From: Actinoplanes sp. NBRC 103695
GTDB lineage: Bacteria; Actinomycetota; Actinomycetes; Mycobacteriales; Micromonosporaceae
Direction of reading: 5' to 3'
Length of the DNA stretch: 64,000 nt
Assembly (NCBI RefSeq): GCF_030269485.1
Contig: NZ_BSTL01000024.1
Coordinates: 1 to 64,000 of the forward strand
Part shown: positions 1-9,212 of the stretch, in pieces
How positions within the stretch are numbered: the first letter of the stretch is position 1
Layout: each line of letters starts with the position of its first letter
Notes under the pieces: model-generated
Database searches by the model: none
Seen by the model: the letters and a program-made list of their open reading frames with translations, nothing else
What the model was told of the DNA's origin: nothing
Position numbers and translations under genes: made by a program

Positions 1-379
1 GCACCCTGCAAGTGCCTTCCGTGACAGGAAACTTGGACCCTCAGCAAGTCCTATTTTCCCTGATCAGAAGGCACTTCTTCGTTTCTGCCCAGTCCTTGGA
101 CACCCCTTAACGAAGGGTCGAGGCTAGGAGGCGTTGGCTCCCGGATCACCGCTCTGCTCCCGCTGTAGAACACCTCGGCAGATAGGCGGCGCGTCGGTGC
201 CTTGAGCCGGACGGAACTCATTGTCGCAGACCTTTCTCGCGACACCGGAGTGGCGTGCCATCACCGAGGCTCAGGATCTGCTCGAGCTTGCGCGATCGTT
301 GGTCGCTACCGGCCGGCGGTACTCGCCTAGCTGGCCTCTCGGACATCAGGCCCTCGGCTCACCTCGGCCACCGACCGAG
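1..379. other. Left edge without a supported gene
   Basis: Only short open frames with no recognisable motif and no ribosome binding site are present on either strand. The stretch lies downstream of a decaying gene and looks non-coding or decayed. Confidence 0.4.
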
Positions 380-1219
380 TCAGACGCGCTCGCCACATCG
401 GCGCAGCAGCTGAGACTCTCGCTCGGGGGCAGACCATGCTCGGCGGCGCAGGCGGCCTCGCCTCGATCCTCCCTCACGCTTGTTCCACTGCCGGTCATTC
501 AGTCCCAAGTGTCGGCGACAGTTTGCGGCAGCGGCCGGAACCCAAGCCCGCGGAGTGAGCGCGGCGGCTGTCGACCCGCCACACTCCGGCAGTGGTACGT
601 CAGAGCGGCAGCTCCGTCCACTCCTCAACGCCCTGCACGCGCAGCCAGTCGGCGTTGACCCGCACCGTTTGCTCCGCTCCCGTTGACCTCGGCGCACGTG
701 TCCACGAGGTCGGCGAACCGGGCGTGGCCAATGGGTGCGGTGACGTTGAAGTCGCCGCTGACCTCTGCCGCGCACAGAGGACGGCGAACGCGGCGAGGTC
801 ACAGACATCGATCGGCTGGTTCGGCCGGTCGGCCGGTCGGCCGGAGCCGGGGCAAGCATGTCACTGCTGGTGGATGCCCGCAGCAGCCACCACGTTGGCC
901 GCCCGACGTGCTCGTGTGGTCCGAGAACCACGCCTGGAGGCAGTACTGTCGTGCGGTCCTCGCCCAGCGTTTGTCGGACCGCCTGCTCGCATCCCGCCTT
1001 GGTGGTCCCGTAGCGAACGAGCTCGCCGTGCTCGATCGCGTAGTCAAGCTCGGCGTCGACAGGGCACTCATACCGGGGCGACGGTCCGTGAGCAGGGACC
1101 TGGGCCAGCCGGTGAAGGCGTTGACCGTCGAGATCGCCATGTAGTGCCCCACGGACGGCGCCAAGATCGTCGTTGCCACGAAGGGTCTCGTGTGGCGTGA
1201 AAACGACGGTGTCGATCAC
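380..1219 (-). pseudogene. Decayed NAD-dependent epimerase/reductase
   Basis: Remnant of an extended short-chain dehydrogenase of the sugar-epimerase type. Its pieces lie in order but in different frames. Reading leftwards they are AISTVNAFTGWP, then the SDR signature YGTTK with TVLPPGVVLGP, then GDFNVTAPIGHARFADLVD, then ADWLRVQGVEEWTELPL, and finally RPLPQTVADTWD, which runs into an in-frame TGA where a Trp codon would be expected, before EHGLPP. The N-terminal Rossmann glycine motif was not found. At least three frameshifts and one nonsense change separate the pieces, so it cannot make a working enzyme. The family call rests on motif resemblance; the substrate is unknown. Confidence 0.65.
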
Positions 1220-1645
1220 CGCAGGGCCGGCTACTCACCTCAGCCAGCCGTGACGACCGTGCTGTTCGGCTCGACCGGCCCCGGCACCTTCACGCCGCGC
1301 CTTCTGTCCAGAATCGCGGCAAGCTCCCGCCGGGGTCATTACCCCGTCGTGTGCACCAGGCAGGGCGATCCGGGTGCACACGAGGGTGCATACGACGGTG
1401 TAGTTCCCTAGCTGTCGAGCTTCCCGCCACGCTGGTGGTGGCAGCGTAGCCAGTCCATCACTACTCGTAAGCCGCCCAATGCGAGTTTCGCCTAGCGAGC
1501 TGCGGGCTTCGATTCTGGGTAATCCGAAGAACGGATCTTGATTGGGTCTTGATCGCCACTTCGTGGCATGCGTGTCCGGTCAGATCTAGCGCGCTACCAG
1601 ATTTGATGCCGCTTGTTCAATCGTCCACAAATGCGATCGGGGAAG
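1220..1645. other. Intergenic region, no gene seen
   Basis: It lies between the decayed epimerase and the end of the helix-turn-helix gene. The part from about 1440 to 1640 is less GC-rich than its surroundings. No ORF with recognisable content and no strong hairpin was seen. Confidence 0.4.
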
Positions 1646-2965
1646 CTATCTTTCCGATACGTCGGCGCGGCGGCTTTGCTGTTCAATATTTACCAGTTCA
1701 TCGGTGATGAACTGGAATATGCTGCCGGGAGCGCGGCAGACGAGGACGGGTATGGAGGGGATTCGGTTGCGGCTGTGGCTGTAGAAGCCGACTACCGCAA
1801 CATTGTCGAGGCGGTAGAACGAATAGAGGCGGTCGCCGGGCCTGTATCGGATTTCAATGTCGGCGCCACCCGCAATGCGCAGGTCCTTGAAGTCGTCGTG
1901 AGTTGCGGTGATGCGGCGCCGTAATTCCTCGGTGCTGACGGCGAAACGATCGGCAAGCGTGATAATTGTGGATTGGTCGTCAGGGTCTGGGAGGAATACC
2001 CGGATTCGACTTCCAGGTCGCGAGGCCAGATTGTGGAGGTGGCGGGCGTGGAGATTGCGCCAAGTCTGGGCGTAGGCGACGAAGATGTCGAGTTCACGGA
2101 TCTCCGAGAAAAGCTCTTCCCATTCAAGTTCATTGAGATAGCTGGAGCCGATGCGCAACAGACCGGCATCGTTGATGTCGTTGGCCAGCTTCATAGTCAG
2201 GCCGTGTTGGTGGAGGGCTTCTCGTTCGGCTTCGGCTTGCAGGCGGGCCGCCTCGGTGCGGGCAGCGGCGAGCAGGCGAGCGGCCTCGCGTTCGGCGCCG
2301 GCCCGAATCTCGGACGCCTCGTCGAGCAGCCTTTGCGCCTGGGTCTTCGCTGGTGGCTGATCAGCGCTGCTGGTGTCCCGATGCGACGTGGCGCGTTGGC
2401 CCGCGATTCGATTCCACGCGGCAAGCCAGCGGGGATCAGCACCTGGCTCGAGACGGCAGGCTCGCAGGAAAGCGAGCAGAACCCTCTTACGGGGAAGACG
2501 CCGGCCAGCGAGCACGTCGACCATGCTGCTGCGCGGCATCGGCGTCGCGTGGAGAGTTCCCCACTTTTCAAGATCGCGGTACGAGACCTCCGCCTGAAGG
2601 CGAAGGCTGTTCAGGCACGCAGCAAACTCGGCGATCGAGCCGGCCGTGGTCGGATCGACGTCCGAATCGTCGGCCGCGGGTGGCTGGGGGTGTCCGGTGA
2701 TGTCCGGAAGTGTACCGGGCCGGGCGCGGCGGTGGGAGCCGCCGGTGACGCTCTGACCAGCGCCGGATCGGATTGGCGTGTCGGGAGTGTCCGGTGTGCT
2801 TGCCGGACGCCTGCCAGGTCGTATCCCATGTTCGCTAGGCGGCCAAGGCCACCGGGCGACGCCGGTATGGCTTCCCACCCGGGCGGGGTCTCGATGGCTG
2901 GGGTCGTTGAACAGCGTGTGGAGGCGATTGTGGCGACTGGTGTGGCCTGTCCCGTGACCGAGCAC
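1646..2965 (-). CDS. Helix-turn-helix protein with coiled coil and C-terminal effector-like domain
   Basis: Likely DNA-binding regulator or sensor. In the longest frame (439 aa) an actinobacterial XRE-like helix-turn-helix occupies about residues 110-190 (SIAEFAACLNSLR, SYRDLEKWG, SSMVDVLAGRRLPRKRV). A charged Ala/Glu/Arg coiled coil follows at about 205-255. The C-terminal domain of about 180 residues (LDIFVAYAQTWRNLHARHL) resembles the phospholipase D-like domains attached to this type of HTH (DUF5919-type); no HKD catalytic motif was seen. The first 95 residues are proline-rich and probably not coding. The true start is undecided, with a GTG near 2893 as one option. It is divergent from the aldo/keto reductase gene, so it might regulate block A. 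Confidence 0.6.
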   Translation of the reverse strand: MLGHGTGHTSRHNRLHTLFNDPSHRDPARVGSHTGVARWPWPPSEHGIRPGRRPASTPDTPDTPIRSGAGQSVTGGSHRRARPGTLPDITGHPQPPAADDSDVDPTTAGSIAEFAACLNSLRLQAEVSYRDLEKWGTLHATPMPRSSMVDVLAGRRLPRKRVLLAFLRACRLEPGADPRWLAAWNRIAGQRATSHRDTSSADQPPAKTQAQRLLDEASEIRAGAEREAARLLAAARTEAARLQAEAEREALHQHGLTMKLANDINDAGLLRIGSSYLNELEWEELFSEIRELDIFVAYAQTWRNLHARHLHNLASRPGSRIRVFLPDPDDQSTIITLADRFAVSTEELRRRITATHDDFKDLRIAGGADIEIRYRPGDRLYSFYRLDNVAVVGFYSHSRNRIPSIPVLVCRAPGSIFQFITDELVNIEQQSRRADVSER

Positions 2966-3000
2966 GGCGCCCGCTGGCGTCGTTGTGGTCGGCGGCCGCG

Positions 3001-4113
3001 ATGAGCAGCACGGTGGCGGAGCCGCTGCCGCGGCGGACGTTGGGCCGTACCGGTATCGCGGTGTCGGCGTTGGGAGCGGGATGCTGGCCGCTGGGTGGCC
3101 CCGATGAGAACCTGGGCATGCCGATGGGTTGGGCCGAGATCGACGACGGGACGGCGGTGGCTGCGCTCGAGCGGGCCTTCGAGCGCGGAGTGACCCTGTT
3201 CGACACTGCGGACGTGTACGGCCATGGCCGCTCGGAGCGGCGCCTGGGGCGCCTGGTCGCGCAGGTCCCGCGCGACCAACTGGTTCTTACCTCCAAGGTC
3301 GGCTATTTCGCCGGGACGGCGGCGCACGGCTACGACCCTGGGCACATGCGCCGGCAGTTGGAGCAGAGCCTGCAGAATCTGGGCACCGATGTCCTGGACG
3401 TCTACTTTCTGCATCACCCGGACTTCGGGCCGGAGGATTGCTATCTGGACGGTGCGGTCGCAGCGATGCGGGACTTTCAGGCCGAGGGCCTCGTACGGGC
3501 GATCGGCATGCGGGGCCCGCACCGCTTCGCCGTGGATCGGCTGACGACCGGGCCGCATCTGCGGGGCGACAAGATCGCCCGGTTCCGGGCGCTGTTCGAC
3601 GTTGTGAACCCGGATGTGCTCGCGGTGCGGGACAACCTGCTGACGCCGGGCGGCCGGTCGGAAGGAATCTTTGCGCTGGCCGACGCCCACGGTTGCGGAG
3701 TTCTGGTCAATAAGGCGCTGAGCCAGGGGCTGCTGACCGGAACCTACCGTCCGGGCCGGGAGCGAGTATTCGGGGCGGGGGACCACCGCAGCCGCAAGCG
3801 GTGGTTCGGGCCAGCAGCGGGCGCGGTGATGGCGGCGGGCATCGACGAGCTCGGCGCGCTCGTGGGTGGGGAAACCACTGATCTGATCCGGATCGCGTTG
3901 TGGTCCTGCTTGAGCCGTTCCCCGCATGCCGTCGTTCTGGTGGGCTTCACTAGCGTGCAGCAGGCGGAGATGGACTTCGGCTGCCTGCGGGAACCCCCCG
4001 ACCCGGCGACGATCGAGGCCGCGCGCAAGATCATGTCGCGGGTTCAGGCGACGCTCGACGCCGGCGGCGAGGTCTTCGCTGACGAGCTAACCGACACGAA
4101 GGGTGCCCGATGA
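3001..4113 (+). CDS. Aldo/keto reductase
   Basis: NAD(P)H-dependent oxidoreductase of the aldo/keto reductase superfamily (370 aa), expected to interconvert a carbonyl and an alcohol in the cytoplasm. The N-terminus RRTLGRTGIAVSALGAG is typical. The catalytic tetrad is visible: Asp and Tyr in DTADVYGHG (about residues 68-76), Lys in TSKVGYF (about 99) and His in FLHHPDFG (about 138). ATG 3001 is preferred over an upstream ATG at 2983 because the family homology begins there. It is the first gene of the block A series and overlaps the next gene by 4 bases, so the two are co-translated. The substrate cannot be told; a deoxy- or keto-sugar would fit the neighbours. Confidence 0.85.
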   Translation: MSSTVAEPLPRRTLGRTGIAVSALGAGCWPLGGPDENLGMPMGWAEIDDGTAVAALERAFERGVTLFDTADVYGHGRSERRLGRLVAQVPRDQLVLTSKVGYFAGTAAHGYDPGHMRRQLEQSLQNLGTDVLDVYFLHHPDFGPEDCYLDGAVAAMRDFQAEGLVRAIGMRGPHRFAVDRLTTGPHLRGDKIARFRALFDVVNPDVLAVRDNLLTPGGRSEGIFALADAHGCGVLVNKALSQGLLTGTYRPGRERVFGAGDHRSRKRWFGPAAGAVMAAGIDELGALVGGETTDLIRIALWSCLSRSPHAVVLVGFTSVQQAEMDFGCLREPPDPATIEAARKIMSRVQATLDAGGEVFADELTDTKGAR

Positions 4114-4940
4114 TCGCCGCGAACCTGCTGCCATCGGGGCAGGTCGGATCCGATGCCGTGCCCGGCACCACGGTTGGGGTCCTCACCTGGAACGTCCAAC
4201 ACGCCAGCGCGGCCCGCAGCGCGCGGCAAGCGGACTGGATCGCCGCACAGCCGGACGCGGATGTCGTGGTCCTGACCGAGGTAGCGGGCGGCCGATCAGG
4301 CGACAGCGTGGCCGCGTCGCTGACCGGTCATGGCTACCGCGTCCACCTCACCGACTCGGGCGGCAAGGACCTGCGGGTTCTGCTCGCGACTCGCGTCGGC
4401 GACCTGGAGGCGAGACCGCTGGACGCCGCTGTTTTGCCGCACCGGGCCGCGGGCGCGGTGTTGCACCACCCGGAGGGGCATCAGCTGGCGCTCGTGGGGC
4501 TCTACGTCCCATCGCGTGGACCCCGTAACCGGCGCAACCTCGACAAGAAGGCGTTCCAAACCGCCGTCACCACGCTGCTGGAGCGCCTGCCCGGCATCTT
4601 CGGATCCGGTCTCCCGATGCTCGTCGCCGGCGACCTGAACGTGCTGGAACCGGGACACCGCCCGCATCACGCGGTGTTCGGCCGCTGGGAGTACGACTTC
4701 TACTCCAGTTTCGCCGCGCGCGGCTTCGCCGACCTCTACCGGATGCATCATCCGGAGGGTACCGACCATTCCTGGTTCGGTCGTTCCGGAGCCGGCTACC
4801 GCTTCGATCACCTGTTCTGCATCGGTGATCAGCGACTGACCGTGACTGGCTGCCGCTATCTGCACGCCGCACGCTCCACCGGTTTGTCCGACCACTCCGC
4901 CATGTCCGCCGACCTCGAATGGGACGTCCCGAGCCCCTGA
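4110..4940 (+). CDS. Endonuclease/exonuclease/phosphatase family protein 1
   Basis: Metal-dependent phosphoesterase of the EEP (DNase I-like) fold, 276 aa. Visible motifs are VLTWNVQHAS near residue 28 (metal-binding Asn), VVVLTEV with its Glu near 58, AGDLNVLEPGH near 172, and the C-terminal GLSDHSAM with the catalytic Asp-His pair. It starts on an ATGA overlap with the aldo/keto reductase stop. A related EEP gene lies at 11217-12026 in the same series. Two EEP proteins within a metabolic gene set suggest hydrolysis of a phosphate ester or a nucleotide-linked intermediate, not DNA repair; this is inference. Confidence 0.8.
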   Translation: MIAANLLPSGQVGSDAVPGTTVGVLTWNVQHASAARSARQADWIAAQPDADVVVLTEVAGGRSGDSVAASLTGHGYRVHLTDSGGKDLRVLLATRVGDLEARPLDAAVLPHRAAGAVLHHPEGHQLALVGLYVPSRGPRNRRNLDKKAFQTAVTTLLERLPGIFGSGLPMLVAGDLNVLEPGHRPHHAVFGRWEYDFYSSFAARGFADLYRMHHPEGTDHSWFGRSGAGYRFDHLFCIGDQRLTVTGCRYLHAARSTGLSDHSAMSADLEWDVPSP

Positions 4941-4985
4941 TCTGACCCGGCAGCGCGACCAAGCGGGAATTGCACACGGTCACGC

Positions 4986-5014
4986 TGCGATGCCTCACGC
5001 CCCGAGGCATTGCA
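4986..5014 (+). terminator. Stem-loop between the first EEP gene and the radical SAM gene
   Basis: An 11-bp stem (TGCGATGCCTC with GAGGCATTGCA, one G-T pair) closes a 7-base loop. It lies 46 bases after the EEP stop and 55 bases before the next start. There is no U-run, which is usual for actinobacterial terminators; it could also act as an attenuator. Confidence 0.5.
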
Positions 5015-5068
5015 CAGAGTAGCGGCACTATCGCTTGTTGACGTGCGTTCGTCACCTGGAGGTCCCCC

Positions 5069-7192
5069 ATGCTGGCAACTGCCCCCACGACCACGCGCAA
5101 CAGACTGCTCTGGGCGGTCATCCACGCGACCGGCAACGACCCGGGCGCTGAACTCGTCCACAACCTGAACCACCTGCCGCTGACGGACGTCGCCGCGCTG
5201 AGCACAGCACTGGCATCAGCATTGCCGCGACGCTTCGCGGTGACCGGCACCCTGGAGAATCGCCTGCTGATTGCCGAGAACCCGTCCGGTGAGTGGACGA
5301 TCGCGGACTTGTCCGGGCAACCGCACAGCAGCCGCCAGTGGCCGGCGTGGACACGCGACCGCGTTACCGTGCACCAGCCGGACGGATGGCTGTCGTCCGC
5401 AACGCTCACCGAGGAGGCCGTCGCCCGCCTGCTGCGCCCGCGCCTGCTGCTGGTGGCGCTCTATCACCCCGAGTGGTTCCCGCTGCCGCGTTTCCCGCTC
5501 GGGATTTCTGACCTTGCCCGTGCTGCCCGCAGCACCCTGCTGGGCCAGGTCCGGCTCATGGACATGCAGCTCGGCGCTACCCTGCCCGACGTGCGCGCGG
5601 CCATCGACCTGTGGCAGCCGGACGTCGTCGGGGTCTCGGCCACCTTCGGCCAGCACGATCTGATGACCGGCCTGCTCGACCACCTGGAGCAGTTGCCCGA
5701 GCGGCCGCTGATCGTGGCCGGCGGCAGCCTCACCGCCCGCAACGAGGCCCTGCTGCTGGAGCGGTACCCGGACCTGCTGGTGGCCCGCGCGGCCGGAGAA
5801 CCGACGATCGCCGACGTACTCGCTCATTACCACGGCGACGTCGACGTGCAGCAGATCCGCGGCATCGGGTACCGCGGCGGCGGGATCGCGATCGGCCGGC
5901 AGCGCACCGCCGGGGTCGCCAACCGGGCGCAAACCGACTTCCTGCCCGAGCTCGACCTGCTCGACGCGACCCTGGACCACCGCGGAGTGGCCCAGCTTGA
6001 GGCATCCCGCGGCTGCACGAACTTCTGCTCCTTCTGCCCCCGCGGGCACAAGGGCACCTGGGCCGGCGGGCGCCCCGACGACCTCGGCTGGATCCTGAAA
6101 GAGATCGGCGAGGTGTTCGACCGGCATCCCGAGGTCTCCCGCACGCTGTACCTGGTAGACGAGGAAGCCATCGGCGCCGGCCCCGACGCGGTCGCCCGCG
6201 TGCGGGAGCTGGCCGAGTCCATCCATGCGGCCGGCTTCCGCTGGGAGTCCTCGTGCCGCGTCGATCAGGCCGTCGACCCCGAGAAGGACAGGGCGTGGCA
6301 CGTGGAACGCGCCGGCATGTGGCGTCACCTGGTCGAGCACGGGCTGCGCCGGATGCTGTTCGGCGTCGAGTCCGGTGTGACCTCGGTGTTGGAGCGGTTC
6401 AACAAGGAAACCACCGGCGAGCAGAACGCCCTGGCCATCCGCACGCTGTCCGCGCTCGGGGTGCCCACCCGGTTCACGTACATCACCTTCGACCAGCTGA
6501 TGACCGTCGAAGAACTCGCCGCCACGCACGCCTTCCAGGCCCGCACCGACCTGCTGCTGAAGCCGTTACCGCATTTGAGCGTGGCCGAGATCGTCGACGG
6601 GGTCCGCGACGAGGCGTTCGTCGCGCAGCACAGCACCGGCCGGCCGTTCTACACCGCAATCTCCTACATGCTGGTGTCGATGGAGTGCCTGACCGGCGCC
6701 GCCTACACCCGCAAGGTGCAGGCCGCTGGGCTGGCCGGCGAGGCCCGGCCGTCGCTCGGGCGCATCGACGCCCGCTACGCCGACTGGCGCCTGGGGATCT
6801 GCTCGCGCAACGCCCAGCTGTGGATCGACCGCCACTTCGCGCTCGACTACACCCTCAAGAGCCTCGAGAAGATTCTCGACGGCCCGCCCCGGCACCAATT
6901 GCGGCAAGCCCGCGTCGTGCTGAAGGACTCCGCGTTCACCCTGCTGACCGCCATGCTCGGCCTCATCGATGCCGGCACCCTCGGCGACGACGCCGACGAC
7001 TTCGAGCAGCACCTGCGCCAGGTCATGGACCAGCGCCTCGCCGAACTCGATCACCGCATGAGTACGACAGTCGCGGCCCTGCTGCCGATCCTCCCCGCCG
7101 ATTCCGCCGCGGTCCTGAACCACGAACTGGACCGCTGGCAGCACGCCGAAGGCTGGCAGCTCATCAACGCCGCCGACCCGTGCGGCACCTGA
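5069..7192 (+). CDS. B12-binding domain-containing radical SAM protein
   Basis: Cobalamin-dependent radical SAM enzyme (707 aa), a class that often methylates unactivated carbons or rearranges carbon skeletons. The middle section (about residues 160-270) looks like the B12-binding Rossmann domain (DVVGVSATFGQHDLMTGLL, RPLIVAGGS). The iron-sulfur motif is Cx3Cx2C in RGCTNFCSFCPRGHKGTW, about residues 313-330, followed by the TIM-barrel segments YLVDEEAIG, RMLFGVESG and TRFTYITFD. The first 130 residues are unassigned. The ATG at 5069 follows the ribosome binding site TGGAGG at 5 to 6 bases. It begins a second transcription segment of block A after a hairpin. The substrate is unknown; a sugar or nucleotide methylation is inferred from context. 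Confidence 0.82.
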   Translation: MLATAPTTTRNRLLWAVIHATGNDPGAELVHNLNHLPLTDVAALSTALASALPRRFAVTGTLENRLLIAENPSGEWTIADLSGQPHSSRQWPAWTRDRVTVHQPDGWLSSATLTEEAVARLLRPRLLLVALYHPEWFPLPRFPLGISDLARAARSTLLGQVRLMDMQLGATLPDVRAAIDLWQPDVVGVSATFGQHDLMTGLLDHLEQLPERPLIVAGGSLTARNEALLLERYPDLLVARAAGEPTIADVLAHYHGDVDVQQIRGIGYRGGGIAIGRQRTAGVANRAQTDFLPELDLLDATLDHRGVAQLEASRGCTNFCSFCPRGHKGTWAGGRPDDLGWILKEIGEVFDRHPEVSRTLYLVDEEAIGAGPDAVARVRELAESIHAAGFRWESSCRVDQAVDPEKDRAWHVERAGMWRHLVEHGLRRMLFGVESGVTSVLERFNKETTGEQNALAIRTLSALGVPTRFTYITFDQLMTVEELAATHAFQARTDLLLKPLPHLSVAEIVDGVRDEAFVAQHSTGRPFYTAISYMLVSMECLTGAAYTRKVQAAGLAGEARPSLGRIDARYADWRLGICSRNAQLWIDRHFALDYTLKSLEKILDGPPRHQLRQARVVLKDSAFTLLTAMLGLIDAGTLGDDADDFEQHLRQVMDQRLAELDHRMSTTVAALLPILPADSAAVLNHELDRWQHAEGWQLINAADPCGT

Positions 7193-7230
7193 CGGCAGAA
7201 ACCGGCGACCAGGAGTTTGGAGACACGTGC

Positions 7231-7974
7231 ATGCAGGGAAGATTCATCGCCTTGGAAGGCCCGGACGGCGTGGGCAAATCGACCCTGGCTGCGCAGTTGG
7301 GCGACCTCGACTACGCGAGCGCGGTCGCGCAGCTCGGCGATCTCGGCGCCGGACCGCGCGAGCTGGTGTTCGCCGGCCGCCGACAGATCTCGGCGACCTC
7401 CGCCTACGCGGCGAACGTCATGAGCCAGCTCGCCAACGTGCTGTGGCACAGCGGAGACGCACGCGACCTGCCGGACGCCTTCTGGGTCGGCGTCCAAGCC
7501 GCCTGGTTCACCGCCCACGCCGGCACCGTCGTGCGACCGTTGCTGGATGCCGGCCACGACGTGATCGTCGACGGCTGGACCTACAAGTTCTTCTCCAAAC
7601 TGCTGGTCCAGGGCTACACCGAATCCGACCTGCACACGATCTTCGCCCGGGTCCGCATGCCCGACACGGTGATCCTGTTGACCGCCGACCCCGGCGCCCT
7701 CTACGACCGCCGGCAGGGCGACTTCCGCCCTGCCGAGCTGGGCATGCACGCCACCCATTCCACGCTGGGCCGCGACACGTTCATCGACTACCAGCAGCAG
7801 GGCCTGCACCACCTGCACCGTTTCGCCGACGCGTACGGCTGGTCCACCGTGGCGCTCGATCCCACCGCGAGCATCCTCGGCAACACCGACCGACTCGCCG
7901 CGGTCCTCGCCGAGCTGCGCAGCAACCCCGCGACGGCCAGCGACCAGCCGCCCCTGACACCGACAAGGAGCTGA
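7231..7974 (+). CDS. Thymidylate kinase-like P-loop kinase
   Basis: A 247-aa P-loop kinase of the dTMP/deoxynucleoside kinase type. The Walker A motif is FIALEGPDGVGKST at residues 5-18. A later DGW motif (VIVDGWTYKF) and the lid-like RRQGDFRPAELGM stretch fit the family. The start ATG 7231 follows AGGAG; a competing upstream frame is a shadow. It ends 2 bases before the aminotransferase gene. In block A it probably phosphorylates a small molecule or nucleoside-like intermediate and not dTMP, since the cell needs only one housekeeping dTMP kinase; that is inference. A similar walker motif survives in the remnant at 15.9 kb. Confidence 0.75.
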   Translation: MQGRFIALEGPDGVGKSTLAAQLGDLDYASAVAQLGDLGAGPRELVFAGRRQISATSAYAANVMSQLANVLWHSGDARDLPDAFWVGVQAAWFTAHAGTVVRPLLDAGHDVIVDGWTYKFFSKLLVQGYTESDLHTIFARVRMPDTVILLTADPGALYDRRQGDFRPAELGMHATHSTLGRDTFIDYQQQGLHHLHRFADAYGWSTVALDPTASILGNTDRLAAVLAELRSNPATASDQPPLTPTRS

Positions 7975-7976
7975 CC

Positions 7977-9212
7977 ATGTCGTCCCTTCTCGCCGCCCAC
8001 GGCGGACCGGCCACGATCGACATCCCAGGACCGCACTACCAATGGCCGGCCATCACCGCCGACCTCGAACAGGCCGTCCTGCAGCAGACCCGCCGCTCGC
8101 TGTCCGACCGCGACGCCAGCGGCATCCTCGGCGAGTTCGAACGCGCGTTCGCCGCGTTCGTGGGCGCACCGTACGCGGTGTCGTTCGCCACCGGCACAGC
8201 CGCGATCCACGCCATGAGCCGCGTCGCCGGCCTGCGGCCCGGCGACGCGATCATCGCCCCCGCCTACACGTTCCTCGCGACCGCCACCCCGTTCGCCTTC
8301 GAAGGCGTCACCGTCCGGTTCGCCGACGCCGACGCATACGGCAACCTCACCGCCGACACCATCGCCGCCCAGTTGCGACCCGACGTGCGCGCCGTCATCG
8401 TCACCCACATGTGGGGCAACCCGTGCGACATGCCGGCGATCGCCGCGTTCTGCCGCGAGCACGACCTGCTGCTGTTCGAGGACTGCTCCCACGCCCACTT
8501 CGCCGCCCGCAACGGCCAGCACGTGGGCAGCCTCGCCGACATGGCCGTCTACTCGACCAACCAGAAAGCGATCACCACCGGCGAGGGCGGCGTGCTCACC
8601 ATGCGCGAGCAGAAGTACCACGACCTCGCCCTGCTATTCGGCCACTACAACAAAAGGTGCCAACACGAAATCCCGCCCGAGGCCGACTACTACCCCTTCG
8701 CATTCACCGGGATGGGTCTCAAACACCGCATGCACCCGCTCGCCGCCGCCATCGGCGTCCAGCAACTGCACCGGGCCGGCGAGATCGAACAACGCCGCCG
8801 CACCATCCTCGAACGCGTCACCGATCGCCTCGCCGGCAACCCCGTCATCACCACCGCCACCGTGCCCGCCGACACCGGCCAGCACGGCCTGTACGTGATC
8901 GGCCTGCGGTTCCAGCCCGGCAACGCGACCGTCAACCGCGGCGAGTTCGTCAAACTCTGCCTCGCCGAAGGAGCCCACGAGGTAGACGTCCCCGGCTCCA
9001 CCCACGACATCAGCACCGAACCCCTGTTCGCCCGAACCGACCCCCACGCCCCCTACCAGCCGATCGCGGCGCGGGCGACCGACCTGCCCGGCGTCCGCGA
9101 CTTCCAGGACACCTTCATCAAGATCCCCATCTGGGGGTACCCGGGCGACGAAGAGGTCGTCGACGGCTACCTCGCCACCCTGACCAAGGTCAGCACCGCG
9201 GTCGCGGCGTGA
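7977..9212 (+). CDS. DegT/DnrJ/EryC1/StrS-type aminotransferase
   Basis: PLP-dependent sugar aminotransferase (411 aa), which normally converts a keto sugar (often nucleotide-linked) to an amino sugar. Motifs: FATGTAAIHAM for the cofactor phosphate (about 70-80), APAYTFLATATP (94-105), LLLFEDCSHAH with the PLP-ring Asp 169, and STNQKAITTGEGG with the Schiff-base Lys 197. The ATG at 7977 lies just after the kinase stop with GGAG in the kinase tail. The stop overlaps the GTG of the formyltransferase-like gene, which suggests coupled translation: one enzyme makes the amine and the next acylates it. Confidence 0.88.
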   Translation: MSSLLAAHGGPATIDIPGPHYQWPAITADLEQAVLQQTRRSLSDRDASGILGEFERAFAAFVGAPYAVSFATGTAAIHAMSRVAGLRPGDAIIAPAYTFLATATPFAFEGVTVRFADADAYGNLTADTIAAQLRPDVRAVIVTHMWGNPCDMPAIAAFCREHDLLLFEDCSHAHFAARNGQHVGSLADMAVYSTNQKAITTGEGGVLTMREQKYHDLALLFGHYNKRCQHEIPPEADYYPFAFTGMGLKHRMHPLAAAIGVQQLHRAGEIEQRRRTILERVTDRLAGNPVITTATVPADTGQHGLYVIGLRFQPGNATVNRGEFVKLCLAEGAHEVDVPGSTHDISTEPLFARTDPHAPYQPIAARATDLPGVRDFQDTFIKIPIWGYPGDEEVVDGYLATLTKVSTAVAA

